Below are positions 32,418 through 41,207 of a DNA stretch of 64,000 nucleotides, piece by piece. The stretch's first letter is position 1. Each line of letters opens with the position of its first letter. This DNA is from Akkermansiaceae bacterium (GTDB lineage Bacteria > Verrucomicrobiota > Verrucomicrobiia > Verrucomicrobiales > Akkermansiaceae). Under the pieces are notes generated by a model, which had not been told where the DNA came from, ran no database searches, and saw only the letters and a list, made by a program, of their open reading frames with translations. Location of the stretch: contig SUVK01000005.1 of NCBI GenBank assembly GCA_015062055.1, forward strand, positions 21,207 to 85,206, read 5' to 3'. Position numbers and translations under genes: made by a program.

Positions 32418-34354
32418 TGAAAACTCTTTACATATTACCGTTAATTCCCCTGATGTGGGGTGTGGCCACTGCTCAGATGACCACCAACACCCCCCAGAGT
32501 TTTGATGTAACCGGCAAATCTGCTCAAGCTCAATCGGGGGTGCAAAATAATGACCCTAACCGTGTAGGAGAAACGCCCCCGCCTCAGCTTTTGGGCATGG
32601 AGCTCCCCTTGCTGGATCCCTCCACCGATACCATTTCATTCAATGGTGGTAAGTTCGATGTTGGTAACAACGCTATGGTGCGAGAGCGCTTTGAGAAATA
32701 CCTCAGCCAAACCCCGGATGACACCGAGGCCTCTCGCAAGTATCGTCGAGCTATCGAAAAGCTGATAGACTTGACTCAAAAATACTCGAAAAATACCGGC
32801 CCGATAGGTAGTAAGGTTCTTGTAAAGATAGGAATGACACTTTACGATATCTCTGACTACCCGGGCGATGGTCAGCAATCCGGTGTTCTTGCCAGTGCTA
32901 TGGTTAGTGTGTTAGATGCTCAGCGTGCTAACCTGCGCCGCGATAAGGCTAATAAACAGCTCGATGAAGATATCGACAAACTTGTTAAGCACACAAACTC
33001 CCTTACCAACCAAAATACTCAAAAAGGGAGTGGTGGCGGTTCCATCGGCAATATCCAAGGTAAATCCGGTGCTTCGGGTGGGGTAAGCCATACCGTGCGT
33101 ATTGCTCACAATACTCAAAAAATTGCCGAGAACAAAACCAAGCAAGGTGCCAATGTAGCCGCTAACGAAGCTACTATTTTGCGTGCCAAAATTCAATATC
33201 AGGCATTGCTGCTTTCTATGTTCTTGGAGCGTCGGTTCGACCACGTTGTAATCGGTGCGCGCGTGTATCGGCACCTTTTCCGCGATGGTGATACTACCTT
33301 GAACTTAGACAAAGAGTCTGATGCCTATCAAATGTTTACGGGTATATCCGGTATGCCTCCCACCGTTAACGCTTTGGATAGTGCCGCAGCAAATGCCCGC
33401 CGAGATATTGACCAGAGCATGGACTCCATTGCAAACCTCATCGCTCAAAATAAACTGGGTGAAGCCACAAATCGTCTGATTACGGCGGTTGCCATAGGTG
33501 AGTTCATGCAGAGCGTTGCTACATTCCCGACGGAGTCTCGCCGTCGCATTGCAGAGTATTGGACCCTGCGTAAAAACGCTCTTATTGCTCTCAATGCCCG
33601 AGATTATGATGAGGTAGAGCGTATATCGAACCGTTTGAAGGAGCTCGATGTCGATTATAACGATTCCATGCTTATGTCTTATACCGAAGGCAAGAAGAAC
33701 CAGAGTAATGCTTGTCTGCGCAAAGCTCGTAAGGCTTTGATGGCCGGTAATGAAGATGAAGCGATGGAAGCTATGACAGAGGCTTCCGTCATTTGGCCGC
33801 GTAACCCTGAGATTAAGAAGGCGAAAGAGCAGATTGAAACTCTGGATGCCTATGATAAAGAGAAAGCCGAATTCACGGGCCTTCTGAAAGCGAAGCGTTT
33901 TCGAGATATATACAAATCGCGTGAGCGTCTCAAGGTTGTGATGTTTGATGAAGACCTTGCCAAACAATACGAAGCCGTTATTCGCTATATTGAACTTATT
34001 GATAATAAGATTAAAGAATATCGTATCATAGCCGAGGAGCAGGGGGGCATGGGGGCAGGTATGGCCTACGAGAAGCTCGTAGAAATGCAGAGTGAAAATG
34101 AGGCTTCTGCAGATGAGATGTTTCGCGGTGAGCTTAAAAACGACAAGCAATTCTCAGATGCCTTGAGAGACATGCGAGATGCTGCCGGTGAGTTTACCGA
34201 TATGCTGGTTAAGGCTCAAAAAGATGAAAAAGCAGGTGAGTATGGCTCGGCTCTGGCAAAATATTACCGTGCCTTGGAGCTTAACCCTTCATCCGTCATG
34301 GCTCAAGAAGGCATTAAGCGCGTTTACGATGTCATTTACAGCGCTTCGTTCTGA
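32417..34354 (+). CDS. Unknown exported coiled-coil/TPR-like protein
   Basis: 645 residues. Signal peptide MKTLYILPLIPLMWGVATA. A Gly/Ser/Asn-rich linker near residues 198-220 (QKGSGGGSIGNIQGKSGASGG) splits two helical regions. The second half is strongly helical with TPR-like repeats (RKALMAGNEDEAMEAMTEASVIWPRNPEI; EYGSALAKYYRALELNPSSVMAQEGI, the latter a good TPR). It is co-translated with the anchored protein upstream, so the two probably form a periplasmic complex with the exporter. The function is unknown. Confidence 0.78.
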   Translation: MKTLYILPLIPLMWGVATAQMTTNTPQSFDVTGKSAQAQSGVQNNDPNRVGETPPPQLLGMELPLLDPSTDTISFNGGKFDVGNNAMVRERFEKYLSQTPDDTEASRKYRRAIEKLIDLTQKYSKNTGPIGSKVLVKIGMTLYDISDYPGDGQQSGVLASAMVSVLDAQRANLRRDKANKQLDEDIDKLVKHTNSLTNQNTQKGSGGGSIGNIQGKSGASGGVSHTVRIAHNTQKIAENKTKQGANVAANEATILRAKIQYQALLLSMFLERRFDHVVIGARVYRHLFRDGDTTLNLDKESDAYQMFTGISGMPPTVNALDSAAANARRDIDQSMDSIANLIAQNKLGEATNRLITAVAIGEFMQSVATFPTESRRRIAEYWTLRKNALIALNARDYDEVERISNRLKELDVDYNDSMLMSYTEGKKNQSNACLRKARKALMAGNEDEAMEAMTEASVIWPRNPEIKKAKEQIETLDAYDKEKAEFTGLLKAKRFRDIYKSRERLKVVMFDEDLAKQYEAVIRYIELIDNKIKEYRIIAEEQGGMGAGMAYEKLVEMQSENEASADEMFRGELKNDKQFSDALRDMRDAAGEFTDMLVKAQKDEKAGEYGSALAKYYRALELNPSSVMAQEGIKRVYDVIYSASF

Positions 34355-34367
34355 GCTCTTTTCTCTC

Positions 34368-34401
34368 AGAATCCGTGGCTGAAATCTCGGTCACGGATTC
34401 T
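34368..34401 (+). promoter_or_regulatory. Inverted repeat over the gluQ start
   Basis: Perfect 10-bp arms AGAATCCGTG (34368-34377) and CACGGATTCT (34392-34401) with a 14-nt loop. The annotated GTG start (34375) lies in the left arm. It may act as an attenuator or terminator of the upstream unit, or sequester the start. Confidence 0.5.
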
Positions 34402-35292
34402 TTAACGACTGAATCATCTATACCCATCTTGAAAACTCGTTTTGCGCCATCGCCGAGCGGCCCCCTGCACGTAGGCCATATATTGGCTGCCGTGCAAGCG
34501 CGGCGTTTGGCGGATGCAAATGCCGGTTCGTGTTTGTTGCGCATTGAAGACATAGATGTTACGCGTACGGGTAGCCGAGAGTGGGTTGATTTAATGTACG
34601 AAGATCTCGCATGGCTGGGCTTGACCTTTGATGGCGAGGTAATGGTGCAGAGTACACGTTTTGACGTATATGCTGCTGCATTGTCTCGGCTCAAATCCAT
34701 GGGACTGTTATACCCATGTTTCTGCACGCGTGCAGAGATTAAGGCGCAGATTGCCGAAATCGGCAGGGCACCACACGCCACTTTGGGGTATCAATATCCG
34801 GGTACCTGTCGTCATATTTCGGCTGCCGAGGCTGCCGAGCGCATAGCCCGCGGCGATGCCCATGCCTGGAGACTTGATATGCAACGAGTGCAAGATCTCA
34901 TCGGTACCCCTTTATGGGCAGATATGCGACGCGGTGTGCAGCGTTGCGTGCCCTCTGCCTACGGGGATGTCGTGTTGGCCCGTAAAGAAATGCCCACCAG
35001 TTATCACTTGGCTGTCGTAATCGATGATGCTGCGCAAGGTGTTACCCATGTAACGCGTGGCGAAGACCTTTTTGATGCCACAAACATACACCGAGCATTG
35101 CAAGCCGTATTGGCACTGCCGGTACCCACATACTGTCACCATAGTCTGTTGAAAGACAATACAGGTAAACGATTAGCCAAAAGAGACGGAGCTCGCTCCA
35201 TTGCCTCCCTCCGCGCCGCCGGGTTCTCCCCCGATGAAGTCTACCGCTCCCTTCACACTGCGTTAGCTAATGGCGGTGTATGGTCTGTTTGA
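34375..35292 (+). CDS. gluQ: Glutamyl-Q tRNA(Asp) synthetase
   Basis: 305-residue truncated GluRS paralogue. It activates glutamate and attaches it to the queuosine base at position 34 of tRNA-Asp. The catalytic core is present (RFAPSPSGPLHVGH, LLRIEDIDVTRTGS, YPCFCTRAEI, VVIDDAAQGVTHVTRGEDL) with a KMSKS-like KRLAKR. The GluRS anticodon-binding domain is absent, as in GluQ (E. coli YadB, about 300 residues). Zn-ligand cysteines are CFC and C in YPGTCRH. A full GltX and QueA are also encoded in this window, which supports a queuosine role. The start is uncertain: GTG 34375 is in a hairpin arm, and TTG 34429 would give a family-like N-terminus. Confidence 0.9.
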   Translation: MAEISVTDSLTTESSIPILKTRFAPSPSGPLHVGHILAAVQARRLADANAGSCLLRIEDIDVTRTGSREWVDLMYEDLAWLGLTFDGEVMVQSTRFDVYAAALSRLKSMGLLYPCFCTRAEIKAQIAEIGRAPHATLGYQYPGTCRHISAAEAAERIARGDAHAWRLDMQRVQDLIGTPLWADMRRGVQRCVPSAYGDVVLARKEMPTSYHLAVVIDDAAQGVTHVTRGEDLFDATNIHRALQAVLALPVPTYCHHSLLKDNTGKRLAKRDGARSIASLRAAGFSPDEVYRSLHTALANGGVWSV

Positions 35293-35306
35293 TATTGATG
35301 CCAAAA

Positions 35307-35331
35307 GGGGAGCAGACATGGCAAACTCCCC
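35307..35331. terminator. Weak hairpin between gluQ and nuclease gene
   Basis: GGGGAG / CTCCCC with a 13-nt loop between convergent genes. Confidence 0.35.
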
Positions 35332-35354
35332 TCTCTGAAAACTGTTGTTGTTTG

Positions 35355-36719
35355 TTAATCCAAGCGTATTGTTTTACCCGGTTCGGGTACGATAACAGCT
35401 GTGTTTGGTAATTTTGTGCTCAGCTCTGCCTGCATAGATGCCGTGGCCTCGGGGTCTCCATGTACAAGAACCACCGTTTTGGGTGCAAGTGTGCATGCAT
35501 AGTCGATGAGGGCGGAGCGAGTGGCGTGGCCGGAGAAATCAAAGCATTCGATACGGCAGAGTAAGGGATAGCCTTGCCCCTTGCCGTTGGGCTTCACGAT
35601 ATCGCCGTGATTAGTGGCTTTGATGCGTCCGGCAGGTGAATCCGGGTCACTATAGCCTACAAAAAGGATAGCGTCTTTGGGGTGTGGCAGAACTTGAGAT
35701 GCCATATTGTAAGATACAGTGTGCTCACTCATCATGCCACTGGATACAAGGTAGATATTGCCGGGGCTGACCACCAGCGGGCCTTTGCCTTGTTTGGGCA
35801 ACCCGTGAGTTTCTACATTATCCTTGAGTTTGTACCCGGGTGTGAGTCTCGGTGTGCTGTCGCTGAGTTTGTCGTAAATCAACGTTATCTTTGAGCTGAG
35901 CCCGCCGAAATATACAGGCACATCGGGGATTAACCCTTTCTCCTTAAAACGCCCCAGCTCGCACAGCAGCTCTTGGCTTTTACCAAGAGCAAATACGGGG
36001 ATAAGCACCGCACCCCCTTCTTCCAATACCTCTCTTATTGCCTTCGCAAAACGAAGTAGCTCGTTTTCGCGTGTATAAGCGGCATCTCGCTCCGTGCAAC
36101 CATGAGTACATTCCATAATCAGGATGTCTACCCCTTCTTGCGGAAACTCTGCACCGCCTATCAGCGTTTGGTTGTCAAATTGCACATCGCCGGTGTAGAA
36201 CACCGTTGTACCTGTGACACTTTCAAGCATGACACCACAAGAGCCGAGAATGTGCCCGGCATCGTACAGCGTGGCAAGCACATTGCCATTGTACCCGGTG
36301 CGGAATGGCTCGTTGTACGGGCGCCCTATCCATGCACGTGTCAATCGTTCTAATTCGCCGTGTGTATAGAAAGGGTATTCGGCAATGCCTTCGGCAATGC
36401 GCTTACTCGTCATTACATTAACAGAGTTGTGTAACATGGCGTCACCCACTTTTACGGTTCCTTCAGTCATAATGACTTCGGCACCGGGGTATTCATCTTG
36501 AAACACGGGCAGGGTGCCTATGTGGTCCAAGTGCGAGTGGGTGATGAAGATACAGTCGGGGTCGGCTGCTCCTATAAGCTTGTAATTGGGCTTGGCTTCA
36601 TTGCCGTCTTTCTTGGGATGCATCCCTGCATCCAGCACAATGCGAGAGCCTTCCAGATCCAGTAGATAACTATTGGCTCCTATTTCGTCTGCGCCCGTAA
36701 GGTTGGTAAAGGTAATCAT
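35355..36719 (-). CDS. Beta-CASP metallo-beta-lactamase-fold RNA nuclease
   Basis: 454 residues. The metal-binding motif THSHLDHIG (H61, H63, D65, H66) is followed by YTGDVQFDNQTL, the CASP helix region (MECTHGCTERDAAYTRENELLRF, VLIPVFALGKSQELL), FSGHATRSALIDY and VLVHGDPEATASMQ. This is the CPSF-73/RMMBL-containing family that cuts or trims RNA. Archaeal-style KH domains are absent. A role in mRNA decay or processing is likely. It is the last gene of the minus-strand unit AI-2E permease, lysA, nuclease (12-13 nt gaps). Confidence 0.9.
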   Translation of the reverse strand: MITFTNLTGADEIGANSYLLDLEGSRIVLDAGMHPKKDGNEAKPNYKLIGAADPDCIFITHSHLDHIGTLPVFQDEYPGAEVIMTEGTVKVGDAMLHNSVNVMTSKRIAEGIAEYPFYTHGELERLTRAWIGRPYNEPFRTGYNGNVLATLYDAGHILGSCGVMLESVTGTTVFYTGDVQFDNQTLIGGAEFPQEGVDILIMECTHGCTERDAAYTRENELLRFAKAIREVLEEGGAVLIPVFALGKSQELLCELGRFKEKGLIPDVPVYFGGLSSKITLIYDKLSDSTPRLTPGYKLKDNVETHGLPKQGKGPLVVSPGNIYLVSSGMMSEHTVSYNMASQVLPHPKDAILFVGYSDPDSPAGRIKATNHGDIVKPNGKGQGYPLLCRIECFDFSGHATRSALIDYACTLAPKTVVLVHGDPEATASMQAELSTKLPNTAVIVPEPGKTIRLD

Positions 36720-36731
36720 GACTTATTTTGT

Positions 36732-38018
36732 TTATTCCGGCAGGCTCTCATCTTCCACCATTTGGGCCATCGTTTGGCGTTTGCGGATAACGTGCCATTT
36801 GTCCCCGTCTACCAGTACCTCTGCTGCCAGCGGGCGGGAGTTATAGGTTGATGCCATGCTGAATCCGTAAGCCCCGGCACTCATTTCTGCCAGTATTTCG
36901 CCGGGTTTTACATCGGCAATTTCTCTGTTTTGAGCTTGGAAATCTCCGCTCTCGCATATGGGGCCCACGATGTCGGCCACAATAGTATCATTTTTGTGCT
37001 CTTTGACAGGCCATATCTCATGGTAGCCTTCGTAGAGGGCGGGGCGTATGATGTCGTTCATACCGGCATCGATCATCTTGAACGTTTTGGCTTCGCCCTT
37101 CTTTTCGTACAGGCAGGTGGTGAGTAGGCATGCTGCGTTGCCTACCAGTCTGCGCCCGGGTTCTACCAATATCTTGAGTCCTATGGGTTGCAGCAATGGT
37201 ATGATGGCCTCTGCATAGCTCTTAAGGGTAATTTGCTCGGGGTGGGCTGTCCACCACTCTGCGCTACCGGAGGCCAAGCAACCGTCATAAATAATGCCGA
37301 TACCGCCACCGATGCTCCAGAACTCGATATTGTAAAGCTCCTTAAATTTTCGGGCCATGGGCGCGACCTTTTCGATGGCTTTCACAAAGGGGGATACTTC
37401 TGTAAGCTGAGAGCCGATGTGCATTTGCAGCCCTCGTATATACAGGTGGGGCATTTCTGCGGCAATGGTAGCGTACAACTCTTCGATGCGAGAAAAGTCT
37501 ACCCCGAACTTGTTTTCCTTGGTGCCGGTGGTAATGTATTTGTGTGTGTTGGCCTCCACGTTGGGATTCACGCGCACGGCGACGGGGGCTTTTACTCCCA
37601 TTTCTCCTGCAATTCGGTTAATCTCGCGCAGCTCGTTTTCACTCTCGCAGTTAAAGCAATATATTTTGTGATTGAGTGCATAGCGAATTTCTGCTTCAGT
37701 CTTGCCTACGCCTGCGTAGGTGCAGCGGGTAGGATCGCCCCCTGCATGGATGACTCTCCATAGCTCTCCACCGGAAACGATGTCGAACCCCACACCCTGC
37801 TTGGCCATCAAGTTCAGAATCGCCATGTTGGAGCACGCTTTTACGGCGTATGCTATATGGGCATCCAAAGGTGCAAGGGCTTCTTTCAGTTCTGACAAGT
37901 CATCCATAATCGTTTTGCGACTATAGACGAATGTAGGGGTACCCATGGCGGAGGCTATATCTGACAAATTGACTGCTTCGCAATGCAGTGCAGAGTTTTT
38001 ATACGCAAATGAATGCAT
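36732..38018 (-). CDS. lysA: Diaminopimelate decarboxylase
   Basis: 428-residue fold-III PLP enzyme. It makes L-lysine from meso-diaminopimelate in the last step of lysine synthesis. The PLP lysine is K60 (HIAYAVKACSN), the phosphate-binding glycines are GGGIGI, and EPGRRLVGNA and the CESGDFQAQNRE motif (active-site Cys and substrate contact) are present. Dimer-contributed residues GAYGFSMASTYNSRP are also present. Length and motifs are normal. It lies between an AI-2E family permease and a beta-CASP nuclease with gaps of 12-13 nt. Confidence 0.93.
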   Translation of the reverse strand: MHSFAYKNSALHCEAVNLSDIASAMGTPTFVYSRKTIMDDLSELKEALAPLDAHIAYAVKACSNMAILNLMAKQGVGFDIVSGGELWRVIHAGGDPTRCTYAGVGKTEAEIRYALNHKIYCFNCESENELREINRIAGEMGVKAPVAVRVNPNVEANTHKYITTGTKENKFGVDFSRIEELYATIAAEMPHLYIRGLQMHIGSQLTEVSPFVKAIEKVAPMARKFKELYNIEFWSIGGGIGIIYDGCLASGSAEWWTAHPEQITLKSYAEAIIPLLQPIGLKILVEPGRRLVGNAACLLTTCLYEKKGEAKTFKMIDAGMNDIIRPALYEGYHEIWPVKEHKNDTIVADIVGPICESGDFQAQNREIADVKPGEILAEMSAGAYGFSMASTYNSRPLAAEVLVDGDKWHVIRKRQTMAQMVEDESLPE

Positions 38019-38031
38019 AAGTGATGGTGAA

Positions 38032-39147
38032 TTATTCGTTGTTGTTATCTTGTAAATTCGGGTTCACGTGTTCGGTGTCATCATCGATGATGGCTGCTAC
38101 CCAGTAAAGATCTTTTGAATTTTCTAAGGCTAACTTAGTGAGAACAGAAATTGGTACAGCCAAGAACATGCCTACCGGTCCCCATACCCAGCCCCACAGC
38201 AACACCGAAAGCAGCACTACAGAAGTAGCTATGCCAAACTGCTTGCCTAAGAAAATGGGTTCTATGCCGTTGCCTATCATGAAGTTGATTGCTACGTAGC
38301 CTCCGGCCACGACAAACGCGTCTCCCCAGCTTCCGAAGAGTAAGGCCATGAGGATGGGGGGGATTGCTGCCACAATTGACCCAATGGTGGGTATATAGTT
38401 GAGAACATAGGCCACTACCCCCCAAAGGAAAGCAAAGGGAACATCCATGGCGGCGCACAGCCACCATGCCAATAACCCCGTGCAGGCACTGGCAATCGTT
38501 TTGATGAACAGATAACGCTGAATGCCTTTCAACGCCGCAAAAATTTGTTTCTTCCCGTGTACACTGCTCGGTAATGAACGAAAGTTTTTAATGAATAAGG
38601 GGGCTTCTCCCAGCAAAAACGTCATGAGTATGAGGATGAGCGTTGTGATGGACATGAAAGAAATGGCACTGGAGCCTATGGTTTGAGAAATGTTGACAAT
38701 TTTCTCCATGCCTACGTAATCCTGCGGTGCGTTCATTATATGCTGAGCTTCTGTTCCTAATCCCCAGTTATCGAGCCATCCGACTACATCATTGAGCTTT
38801 TCTTTAAACTTGACGACGACTTCTCCCTGTAGTGTGCGTGCCATATCGGCTGCTAAGAATCGTATGAGCGTACCTACAGCAAAGATGATTCCTGCGTCTA
38901 CTATCAGGGTGCAAATCACTGAAAACCAATGTGGGAAATGTGCTTTTTTGCGTAACAAATCTGTGATGGAGTAGCTGATAATGGCCAAGAACGCGGCTAA
39001 CATTATCGGTATCAGTAGGTCTCTCAATTCCCTTAACCCAATGAGTATGACAACGGCTGCTGCCAGCATAACGAGTATGCGGGTCCCGTTGGCATTCCCG
39101 GATTTTCCTTCTACTCTTTTTTCCTGTTTATCGTCAAGCTCGAGCAT
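38032..39147 (-). CDS. AI-2E family (PerM/TqsA/YdiK) transporter
   Basis: 371 residues with about seven hydrophobic segments, including ILVMLAAAVVILIGL, LLIPIMLAAFLAIISY, WFSVICTLIVDAGIIFAVG, ITTLILILMTFLLG, the GLLAWWLCAAMDVPFAFLWGVVAYVLNYIPTIGSIVAAIPPILMAL region and VVLLSVLLWGWVWGPVGMFLAVPI. The NYIPTIGSIVAAIPP and GPVGMFLAVP motifs are characteristic. Substrates vary (autoinducer export, ions), so none is assigned. It is the first gene of the lysA unit. Confidence 0.9.
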   Translation of the reverse strand: MLELDDKQEKRVEGKSGNANGTRILVMLAAAVVILIGLRELRDLLIPIMLAAFLAIISYSITDLLRKKAHFPHWFSVICTLIVDAGIIFAVGTLIRFLAADMARTLQGEVVVKFKEKLNDVVGWLDNWGLGTEAQHIMNAPQDYVGMEKIVNISQTIGSSAISFMSITTLILILMTFLLGEAPLFIKNFRSLPSSVHGKKQIFAALKGIQRYLFIKTIASACTGLLAWWLCAAMDVPFAFLWGVVAYVLNYIPTIGSIVAAIPPILMALLFGSWGDAFVVAGGYVAINFMIGNGIEPIFLGKQFGIATSVVLLSVLLWGWVWGPVGMFLAVPISVLTKLALENSKDLYWVAAIIDDDTEHVNPNLQDNNNE

Positions 39148-39156
39148 ACGGCGCGT

Positions 39157-39185
39157 ATTCTACTCGTTTCACCCCGATTTTTCAA
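39157..39185 (-). promoter_or_regulatory. Promoter of AI-2E/lysA unit, near-leaderless
   Basis: TTGAAA (39185-39180), 17 bp, TAGAAT (39162-39157), 9 nt to the ATG. Confidence 0.6.
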
Positions 39186-39236
39186 GTCCTAATAACGCCA
39201 TATCTCATCATTTATCATGAACGTTAAACACGGTGA

Positions 39237-39268
39237 AGGCCCCTCCGCTCAGCGAGTCGGAGGGGCCT
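39237..39268 (-). terminator. Terminator of glucan phosphorylase gene
   Basis: 11-bp stem AGGCCCCTCCG / CGGAGGGGCCT with a 10-nt loop. Confidence 0.7.
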
Positions 39269-39291
39269 ACGAAATTGAGCCGTCTGCTTGT

Positions 39292-40968
39292 TCAGGCGTT
39301 GTATACTTTGGTATAGTATTCGTCTGCCATGCGGTCCGAGTTGAACGCAGGAGAAATATCCTCCATGGCGTTGAATACGTGGTCTATCCAGCCGTCTTTA
39401 TTGTCGTAGTACAGTGGCAGAACCTTGGTTTCCAAGATGCTGTAGAAGTTGTCGCGGTCGGAGCGGTCGCGTGCTTCGGGGGGCAGACCGGATTTTGCCT
39501 CGGGTATCATGAAGCAGTTTTCGCCATCTCGAGCAAACTCGCGCACCCAGCCATCATTGGTAGAGATGGTGAGCGAGCCGTTCATGGCTGCCGACATGCC
39601 GGAGGTACCGGAGGCTTCGCGGGTGACCACGGGGTTATTCAACCAGATATCGGAGCCGTTTTTGAGCATGCGACTCAGGCCGAGCTCATAGCCGGTGAGA
39701 ACAGCGCAACGCGGATATTTGTCGCTGAGTTTGTTGAGTTTGTTAAAGATGTCTACCGCTGCGAAGTCGGTGGGGTAGGGCTTGCCTGCCCATATCATCT
39801 GCACGGGGCGGTTTGTTCTCTGCAGCATACGCTCAAACATGACCGGATTCTCGGTGATGAGTGCCGGGCGCTTGTAGGCGGCGAAACGACGTGCCCATAC
39901 GATGGTGAGTGTGTCTTGGTCAAAAAGATGGCCGGTTTGTTCACCGACTACGCGGAAGAGCTCTTTCTTGAGGGCTCGCTTGCGATTTACGAAGGCGCGT
40001 TTATCGCGTGCGGCATAGGCCTCTGCCAATTCTGCGTCTTGCCAGTAGCTTAAGTTTTGAGCGTTGGTAACATGCGTGATGGGGCATATATCGCTGTAGC
40101 CCTGCCACATTTGGCGAGATACCTCGCCGTGCAGCTCTGATACACCGTTAGCTATGTGCGAAAGTCGCAGGGCCGCCAGTGTGTAGTTGAATGTTTGCTC
40201 ATGCTGGTCAAGTTTAAGCATAGCGCGTACTTGATCCAAGGAGAGACCATCGAAGAATGAGAAATTAGACATCAGGTTGATATCCATCTTCTCATTGCCG
40301 GCTTCTTCGGGGGTATGGGTGGTGAATACGAATCGCTTGCGTACTTCTTCTACATTGCCGCCATTGCGTGCCAACATGTTGAAGGCTGCGCCGATGGAGT
40401 GTGCCTCATTCATGTGGTAAATCTCGGGCTCTACTCCAAGCTCTTCAAATAATCGGGCGCCACCTTGACCCAGTACAATGTATTGAGAGATGCGTGTCAT
40501 CGGGTTAGAGTCATACAAACGCTGCGTAATCGAGCGGCTCACGGCATCGTTCTCGGGGACATCGGTGCTCAAGAAGAACATGGGTGCGGTGCCGAAGGTT
40601 TCGGGGCGCAGGTAGTATGCTTTTACCCACACGGGCGCATTGCAAATGTGGATGAGGAATTTGATGTTGTGGTCTTCCAGGAAACTGTATTCTTTGTGGC
40701 GGTACTGCACGGCCATTGACCCGTCTTCGGCGCGAATCTGATTGTAGTAGCCGTATGACCAAAGAATACCCACGCCAACGAGGTTTTGTCTCAATGCGCC
40801 GGCTGAGCGCATGTGGGAGCCTGCAAGATAACCGAGGCCACCGGAGTAAATCTTGAACACGTTGTCAATGGCGTACTCCATGCAGAAGTAGGCTACGGAC
40901 TTGCTGTACTTGGGGTCTATCTCGTACGGGTGTGCGTACTGAGCCGGAAGAAAAGAGGAGGTACTCAT
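39292..40968 (-). CDS. Alpha-glucan phosphorylase-family protein (GT35) with altered PLP site
   Basis: 558 residues from ATG 40968 (MSTSSFLPAQYAHPYEID); the extra 23 residues from 41037 look untranslated. It matches the short alpha-glucan phosphorylase group: VAYFCMEYAIDNVFKIYSGGLGYLAGSH, GVGILWSYGYYNQ, FTTHTPEEAGNE (usually THTPVxAGH), ARRFAAYKRP, QMIWAGKPYPTDF, EASGTSGMSAAMNGSL. In canonical enzymes the last motif reads GTxxMK, where K carries PLP; here it is Ser. The expected role is phosphorolysis of glycogen or maltodextrin, but loss of this lysine argues for another activity or a regulatory role. No other glycogen gene is adjacent. A TACAAT box lies 7 nt before the ATG without a clear -35. 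Confidence 0.85.
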   Translation of the reverse strand: MSTSSFLPAQYAHPYEIDPKYSKSVAYFCMEYAIDNVFKIYSGGLGYLAGSHMRSAGALRQNLVGVGILWSYGYYNQIRAEDGSMAVQYRHKEYSFLEDHNIKFLIHICNAPVWVKAYYLRPETFGTAPMFFLSTDVPENDAVSRSITQRLYDSNPMTRISQYIVLGQGGARLFEELGVEPEIYHMNEAHSIGAAFNMLARNGGNVEEVRKRFVFTTHTPEEAGNEKMDINLMSNFSFFDGLSLDQVRAMLKLDQHEQTFNYTLAALRLSHIANGVSELHGEVSRQMWQGYSDICPITHVTNAQNLSYWQDAELAEAYAARDKRAFVNRKRALKKELFRVVGEQTGHLFDQDTLTIVWARRFAAYKRPALITENPVMFERMLQRTNRPVQMIWAGKPYPTDFAAVDIFNKLNKLSDKYPRCAVLTGYELGLSRMLKNGSDIWLNNPVVTREASGTSGMSAAMNGSLTISTNDGWVREFARDGENCFMIPEAKSGLPPEARDRSDRDNFYSILETKVLPLYYDNKDGWIDHVFNAMEDISPAFNSDRMADEYYTKVYNA

Positions 40969-41207
40969 CTTTTTGATTGTATTATGTGTATTATGGTAAA
41001 GATTGCGATTTCCGCTCGGCATCTTACAGAATGCCATAGCTGAGATTCATTACCTTTATACACCATCTCCGTGAATCTGAAAAGAAAAAAATCTTACGGT
41101 GACGCAAAATTTACATACGCCTACCGGCTTCATCCTTTTTTTGATTGCATTGTTTTTGTTAGTGTGTTAACATACTCGTGCATTACGTTATTTACCTACG
41201 GTTTCCT

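Noticed and set aside
33305..34150. 281-residue frame opposite the 32417 gene
   Set aside because: Antisense shadow; the sense protein has a signal peptide and a TPR and is coupled to its neighbour.
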